DNA of 64,000 nucleotides from Spisula solida. Taxonomy: Eukaryota; Mollusca; Bivalvia; Venerida; Mactridae. Made by a program: the position numbers and the translations under genes. Under the pieces are notes generated by a model that was given only the letters and a program-made list of their open reading frames with translations, made no database searches and was not told where the DNA came from. This document shows, in pieces, positions 57,866-64,000 of the stretch. The DNA lies in the NCBI GenBank assembly GCA_947247005.1, contig OX365956.1:15830089-15894088 (forward strand), in the 5' to 3' direction. Within the stretch, counting starts at the first letter, position 1. Each line of letters begins with the position of its first letter.

Positions 57866-59180
57866 CGAGGGTTGTTCAAATTGGAATGCAAGTGATGCTA
57901 TATCTTTCTTGTGTCAATGAAGTTTTAAAAATAGTAAGCTGTGTGTCAAAGCTCATTGTATTAGCATTTTATTGATACCTCACAATTGAAACTCCGTTCA
58001 GTGTAGCTGTAACAAAAGGTCAATTAACATTGTCTACTCGTTTATACTAATGCTAAAATGATTGGGAAAAAGGTCACTTTTCCTGATCAAATTCGGCCCC
58101 ATTTACATTTTTAAGAATCGTGGTGTTCTTAATGCGGGAGCAAATAAATTTTTTGAAATAACTTGTATGGTGAAATGGTGTCGTGTAATGTCTTATTCAT
58201 CAACTACTTGATAGTTTAAGAAATTTATAAGGGGTGTTTTTTTTTTGAAAATGAACCGCATGCACGCCATCCAGATACCACAACATACTAGAAAAGTGTT
58301 TCGAAAATCAACTATTGTTTTTGAAACTGGTTGAATATTTACATTTAGGCAAGTAGCTCAATGTGTTGGCACATCGTTAGGAGCTATTCATACAATTATC
58401 AAGCATATTACAACAATTAGAGCGATAAGTATAGTTTGGATACCCCTATCTGCATTCTGACGCCAGGACATTTCCCTTGCAAACTGTCAAAAAATTATTA
58501 AAACCATTTTCTAGATAAAAAAACGACCGTTTGCAAAGGTAATGATCATAAACGAGGCACGGGTTCATTTTGTCACCCATACGACAGATCCATAAACAAA
58601 TATGGGCCAGCATAAACAGAACAAAAGTATGCATTGCAAAACGCACCACGGGCGCCAGTAGAGATGTACACCTTTTTCGATATAAATCAAGTTTCTACAA
58701 TTAAATGTGATGTATAAAATAGACAATGGGTAAAAGCCAAGTTTTGCAAAGGTAAATTCCTTCAGACATTACAGTTATATTCGGACAATCGCTGCCAAGC
58801 CACATGTTTGGGGATGGCATGCTATTGCTGCAGCAATTAACGCGACTTTCTGAGAAGCGTAAAGGTTCTAGACCTTTCCGACCATCCTTATTAGTCAAGC
58901 ATTGTCCCTTGTGATCTCTATTCGTTTCAAACGACTCTTAAATTGCATTTTTGGAAAACATATCAGATACGTTAAGATCTCGGTTTGGAGCATGTCTAGT
59001 ATATGCACAGTGTACCTAGGAATTATAAAAAATCGCATTTAAAAAATGGAATATCTGAATGAAACTTCGAATATATATCGGAGATGAATACTGCTATGGG
59101 ATCAAAGGCTTGGTTTTATTAGAATCTATCAAGGATAATATTCTATAATAATCTTTCTTAGTTGCATTCCAATTTACGTA
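57866..59180 (+). mobile_element. Mariner-like element relic, unit 3 copy
   Basis: Starts after TA with CGAGGGTTGTTCAAATTGGA and ends TTGCATTCCAATTTACG then TA. The inner termini TTGGAATGCAA are inverted, while the outermost bases of the right end are lost. Forward translation near 58352-58410 reads VAQCVGTSLGAIHTIIKHIT, like the helix-turn-helix of mariner transposases (VAEELGISRGSVHTIL type). RVHFVTHTTDP near 58560 resembles the ESWVHHYDPET region with the first catalytic Asp lost. Stops abound. Unit 1 lacks the insertion. Confidence 0.65.
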
Positions 59181-60964
59181 TACGTGGGTTCCTTACATAC
59201 GTATAGACTAAATATAATAAACTCCGAGTTTCTCCTGGGTCATATGTTTTGTTGTTTTTTTTTATGGAAAAATACTTCATAGTAACATTTCACACTGTCC
59301 CACGCAGCTAACGCAGTCAGTAAAATGCTCTTGACAATCAACCTACGAGTCTCAGATGGGACATATTATGTTGTTTTTACATTGTGTACTACATGTATAA
59401 GTCATATCCTTTAGCTGTAACACTAAAGTAATGTCAATTGCTTGCGTAACGTTCAAAAATGGCTTTATTTTTGCCTTGTGCTTTTTAGAAAAAATGTTTA
59501 ATACATGTTCCTTTCAATCTGTCCTAAATTTCTATTCCATGTAACTAGTCAATGCTTTCCAAAAACATTGACATGCAGATCTAAATTGTGCTCGTACATG
59601 TAGTCCGTTTATTCTACTACAAACTTGTCATGTTTATCACGCAATGGCATTTTAGTCATATTAGTGTCTATCCGTGAAGTAAAAGATTTCCAACAATTAT
59701 AAATACAGCCATGCTACACTATTATATATTACGTCACCAGTGATGTACATAAAAGTATGCCTGTACAAAATAGGAAGTAAGGGCAAGAATTTCCTCGGGA
59801 TGTTTTAAAAGATTTTAAGACGTTTTTTGACAGGATTAGATTTGGCCCGTTTGTGAACCCTGTGTTCAGTTCTAGCCCCAATCTTACGAAGCATCTTAAG
59901 TAAAAATATCAACTCAAATCAGAGTCAGAATTTTATATAAATGTGACTTTCGAAAATTTGCTGTAATAAACTCAAATCGACGTTTCTGTGTTGCAATGCC
60001 AATTTTGAGCTCAGCCTTTCGTGGAAATTATCCCAATGACACATGATAAGATTTATCTCAAGTTGAAATGCTTCGGAAGATGCAGGTTGGTATTTAGCAT
60101 CAAACATTTAAGTTAAGTAAACTATCGGCCTTTTATGGATGAAAAATGATTGCACAACAAAGTAAACCTTCAATGATAACAGAGAAACACAAACGTACAT
60201 ACATTGTATACGGTAACTAGGCAGGTTGCGAAAGTGAACGTTTAACGTGTACGTCTACATGAACTACTACTTAGGGGTATTATGTCATCAAGGTATGTGT
60301 AGTTTAGACGAATAACCAAGGTGTGACAGATGAATATAAAATGTGTACTCTATCATACAGGTATGCGTTTGCTGAATAAAAGATTTCATCGCCTATTGAC
60401 TCCTTGAGTTTTTATAAACACTCATTATCAATTCATTAAGTATTCATGCTTCAATTGTCCGAGTTTCTATTACATGTATCTTTTTACACGTTCACATATT
60501 GTTTGGCAAGCAAATTTTATTTGCAACCTGTATGTATGTAGCTACAGCTAGATCTACTCGTTCACATATCTCTCACAACCTCACTATTGTTGATCAGAAA
60601 CAGAGTATGGACACTAGAAAGACATTGTAGTACAATGGATGCATTACAAAGCACCAAATGAACTGCAGTTTGTTTTATTAAAAACTCTCACGAGAATACG
60701 ATGTCTCGACAATGGAATTCAACATATGAAATAGTAATTACTACGAATTATGTTCACACATTGTCAAGTACAGTCACTGTAGAACTTTCCCTGGTACATT
60801 TTATTATACCCAAATCACACCGGATTAGGTATAAGCCGGAGTGTCGTTATAATAACAAGGTCTGGTATATTCGATTATTTGTCGATGTTTTAGGTTCATA
60901 ATGCAAGGGTTTTTAATTCACTTTGATTGATGCCCATGCGCAACATATTCGGACATTTTTTCCT
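59181..60964. other. Non-coding unit sequence
   Basis: Collinear with 39333-41029 and 10217-11650. No gene. Confidence 0.5.
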
Positions 60965-61285
60965 CCCGAATGAGCCATAATTTTATATTTATGCCCCAAT
61001 CTTTGATAAGGGTTATATTGCTTTGCACCTGTCGGTCGGTCGAACCAAATGTGTTTCCGTTCAATAAACCAAGAAAGCTTTGACCTAGGAAATTTAAACT
61101 GTGCATGGAGGTTGGTCATCAGCATTAGATGACATCTACCTATATTGAGGTCAGTAGGTCGAAGGTCAAGGTCACTGTGACTTTTACCATTTCTGAATAT
61201 TCAAAGTGTTTCCGTTCAATAACTTTAGAGCGCTTTGCCCTAGGATCTTCAAACTACACTTGACGAATGTTCTAAGTACACACTT
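60965..61285. repeat. Dispersed molluscan-type repeat, unit 3 copy
   Basis: TATGCCCCAATCTTTGATAA, CACCTGTCGGTCGGTCGAAC, GGTCGAAGGTCAAGGTCACT, then GTGTTTCCGTTCAATAACTT and AGAGCGCTTTGCCCTAGGAT as the start of a second period. The most complete of the three copies. Confidence 0.72.
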
Positions 61286-62454
61286 TTACATGTAGAACTA
61301 GAATACATCTGGAAGATAATCATCTACACTCAATAAAACTGTAACGATATCATATGTGGGTGATTGTCTTAAATACAGAAGAAGAAAAATCAAGAACTAC
61401 GTGAAAATCATTGATACGTGACGAAAATGATAAAATCACATTTTTCTCATGCACACATCTTAAATCCGTGTAAATTTGTTCAAAACATTTCATACACGAT
61501 TAACATTCGACCCCCACATATAAAGCCATAAAATATTTCGTATTATATGACGCAAATGACGCTTGGAGTAAATCAACAAATACCTAACAAAACCGCTTCC
61601 GTATTGCGCTATTGAGCGCTTTCCGACGTCTATGCAATGACACGCTACCAGCGAGCAGTGATCGCCGATAGCATACCGTTCTGAACACCATGCTAGGCAA
61701 GGTACCGCTTCGGTAGCACTCGGTAGCTCTTTGCTGTGCAATGGTCTGCTATACGCGAAAGCATCGTGAATGTTATGTCGACAGTAACAATAATAATAAA
61801 TGATTAAAATTTAACACATTCTTACATAATTAACGGGAACTATTCATTTGAGACGCATTTAAACTTTATTCATGATGTTTAGAATTAACATTTAACGAAC
61901 CCCCACAAACATAAGCAATTCAAGAAGCTGCTCAGTCATTTGAGACGCATTTAAGCGTAATTCATGGGGTTTAGAATGAACCTTGAACTAACCCTCTCGC
62001 ACAAGAGCAATTAAAGTAGGCCGCTCTATCATATAAGTGTACAAATATAAAGTAGGCAGTTTAAATGAAAATGAACACCCGTGTAAGGGTATCAATATCC
62101 TGTTTATACTCTTGTTCACGACTTTTTTTCAAATACACAATGACAACAAGCACAGTGTTAATGAAGTTATCAAACCCCGTATAGTCAACTCTAATTTACC
62201 TGAAGAATAACGAGTATTGGGTAAATGCAATAACACGTATGCAATTTACTTAAAGTCTTGTATATTTTCAAGAAACTCTTAACTAATTTGCATATAATTA
62301 TATTTACGAGCAGTGCCTTTTGTTTAGTTTCACATAGTCTTATCTGTGTTCAGTTGGCTAATCGAAGGTGAAAGACAAGCACAGTTCACAGACACTATTG
62401 AAACAGTCAGGAGCAAAACGAGTAGTCTCCATATTTAATAAAAAAGATTATAAA
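61286..62454. other. Non-coding unit sequence with a local diverged duplication
   Basis: 61595-61780 is the GC-richer block shared with unit 2. At 61845-62035 a segment starting CATTTGAGACGCATTTAA is present twice in tandem. The second copy is diverged and absent from units 1 and 2. No gene. Confidence 0.5.
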
Positions 62455-62585
62455 AATGTCGGACAGGGACGGAAGCACTCAACTTAACAAGCACAGAAAA
62501 CATAAAATATAACAAGGCGCAATTCCCAACACATACCCGAACGAGAAAATGAATTGCTCAAGCCCCAGTATATTATAAACTGTAT
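62455..62585 (-). repeat. Dispersed CTGTCCGAC-type repeat, unit 3 copy
   Basis: Plus strand reads ATGTCGGACAGGGACGGAAG, AACAAGCACAGAAAACATAA, GGCGCAATTCCCAACACATA. Confidence 0.65.
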
Positions 62586-63507
62586 AATCAAGAATCTGAC
62601 GTCGGAGTGCAAATAAATGTCGTTAATAAACTCTCGAATATGGTGTAGCGTGTTACCTAAATTGAGTGTAGATATAATCCAATTTGAGGTAAGTAGTTAT
62701 TTTACATCAGTTGAAACAATGCCTTCGTCGGTTGCACTTTGCAATATAACAACGCAATTTGTATGTGTACACCTTAAGTACTTACAGTGATGGTAGGTGC
62801 AGAGAGGTCCAGAAAAGCATCGAAGTTCAGATTTAAGAACAAAATTGGCCGACTGTTGAGGCTGATTCGCAGTTCAGACAACCTCTTTGACTGGTCTTTT
62901 TTGCTGCAATTTACTGCATACACCTTATTACATTCAATTTGTTAGACTGCAGATACATACTATCTTCCAATACCACATAAAATTGTAATATGAGTTTGCC
63001 ATTTTAACACATGTTACATGTATATAATATGTCATTAAAGTCTTTTTTAATTTACTTTTAAATTAGTCAATTATATAATTTTCATCTAGCGTAATTATTG
63101 GCAAGTCTCTGAAACTCTGTTGAATTCTACAATGTACCAGGTAAATGGTTCTATTTCTAGTGATTTCAGAATGATATAGCCAGTGAACATCTATCTCGTG
63201 TATGGACAGAGATGTGTTGACAGGAAGTTTTTTTATTAATACCATTAACGGAACAAAATTGACTTTGATTTAGTAAAATTGATGAAACTCGTGGTAATGC
63301 ACGGTTCAAAGCATGTATACTACACTATAAAAGCACAATATGAAACAACTTCTAAAATACCCTCAGCTAATAAAACCACAGGATCGCTGAACAACATTAT
63401 GTTTTAGAAGCTTTGTAGAAGGCTTACAAAATGTTTTACGCTAATACGTAGGCAACATTTAACAGATGCCACCCAGTAGCTCAATGTTTTTTCCTGTGTC
63501 GTTGCCA
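62586..63507. other. Non-coding unit sequence
   Basis: Collinear with 42551-43477. The empty pogo-like MITE site is at about 63128-63140. No gene. Confidence 0.5.
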
Positions 63508-63509
63508 TA

Positions 63510-63770
63510 CGAGAGGTGTTTGGAAAGTTTCAGGATAAGTACCGTAATAATGTTATTTTTCTCTATATGTTTATTTATGCTTTATGTACAGCCCTCAACG
63601 TCATAATTTAGAAGGTAACGTTCTAATATTCCCTGGCCGGGAAAGTCAGGAATGAGGTAGGGTAGTATGTTAAGTACAGTTCAACGCCAACAGATATTTG
63701 CACGACCTCCAAATTATATGTGATATTATTGAGGTTGCAATGAATCAATTTAATGTTTATACGAGGGGGT
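63510..63770. mobile_element. Mariner-type relic, unit 3 copy
   Basis: TA then CGAGAGGTGTTTGGAAAGTT. Same site and length as 43480-43740, so it was inserted before the units split. Confidence 0.42.
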
Positions 63771-64000
63771 ATCCAGAATTAACCGGACTGCATCGATTGC
63801 TGCAGTATTATTTGTTGCAAAGCATAAAACACAACACAGAAACATTAAACAATGTTTGAAATTTTCCCGTAAAATTTTAAGTGATTTGCTCAAATGACAA
63901 TAACATAATACATAAAACAGCACAGTAGGTGAACGCTGAGCGGGGCCACATCATATGACTTCGTGTGACAACGTTCGAAAAAAGTACACTTCACGACGTC
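63771..64000. other. Non-coding unit sequence at window end
   Basis: Collinear with 43741-43970 and 18170-18400. No gene. Confidence 0.5.

Larger units (their letters stand above)
45986..64000. repeat. Tandem segmental-duplication unit 3 (cut by window end)
   Basis: Third copy of the array unit. It stops at a position corresponding to about 43970 in unit 2. It lacks the part of unit 2 between about 31640 and 33980 (join near 50645) and has its own insertion at about 52704-54970. It carries the broken copy of the neuropeptide gene. Confidence 0.83.

Overview
The window looks like a non-coding-rich, AT-rich stretch of a molluscan genome, most likely a bivalve. Two things point there. The only clear gene encodes a precursor of many LASGLV/LASGLI-amide peptides, a neuropeptide family I recall from molluscs. 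The repeats include types I recall from molluscan genomes, such as the GGTCGGTCGG... / AAGGTCAAGGTCAC repeat. The phylum call is inference; no species is claimed.

The dominant structure is a head-to-tail tandem array of a large segment. Unit 1 runs about 1-21845, unit 2 about 21846-45985 and unit 3 from about 45986 past the window end (it stops at a position matching about 43970 in unit 2). The same landmarks recur in the same order in all three units, separated by insertions and deletions. By eye, units 2 and 3 resemble each other more than unit 1 over much of their length.

The gene is in unit 1. An exon at 7608-7681 carries the start codon and most of a signal peptide. A phase-2 intron (7682-8793) follows, then an exon at 8794-9625 encoding 13 amidated peptides. 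The joined frame is 291 residues. In unit 3 the same two exons survive with matching splice sites (55100-57136), but the second is broken by stops, frameshifts and lost cleavage sites. In unit 2 both exons are missing. One locus thus shows three fates: intact, deleted and decaying.

Most of the rest is repeats. They include MITEs and DNA-transposon relics with target duplications, several confirmed by an empty site in another unit. There is a 5'-truncated LINE with a YADD reverse-transcriptase core (24242-25270). There are also tRNA-derived SINE relics, a near-perfect 52-bp-arm palindrome (25357-25480), a 140-165 bp tandem repeat and a dispersed repeat seen in both orientations more than a dozen times. 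A minus-strand, membrane-protein-like open stretch recurs in all three units. No rRNA, CRISPR array, intact tRNA or intact transposase was seen.
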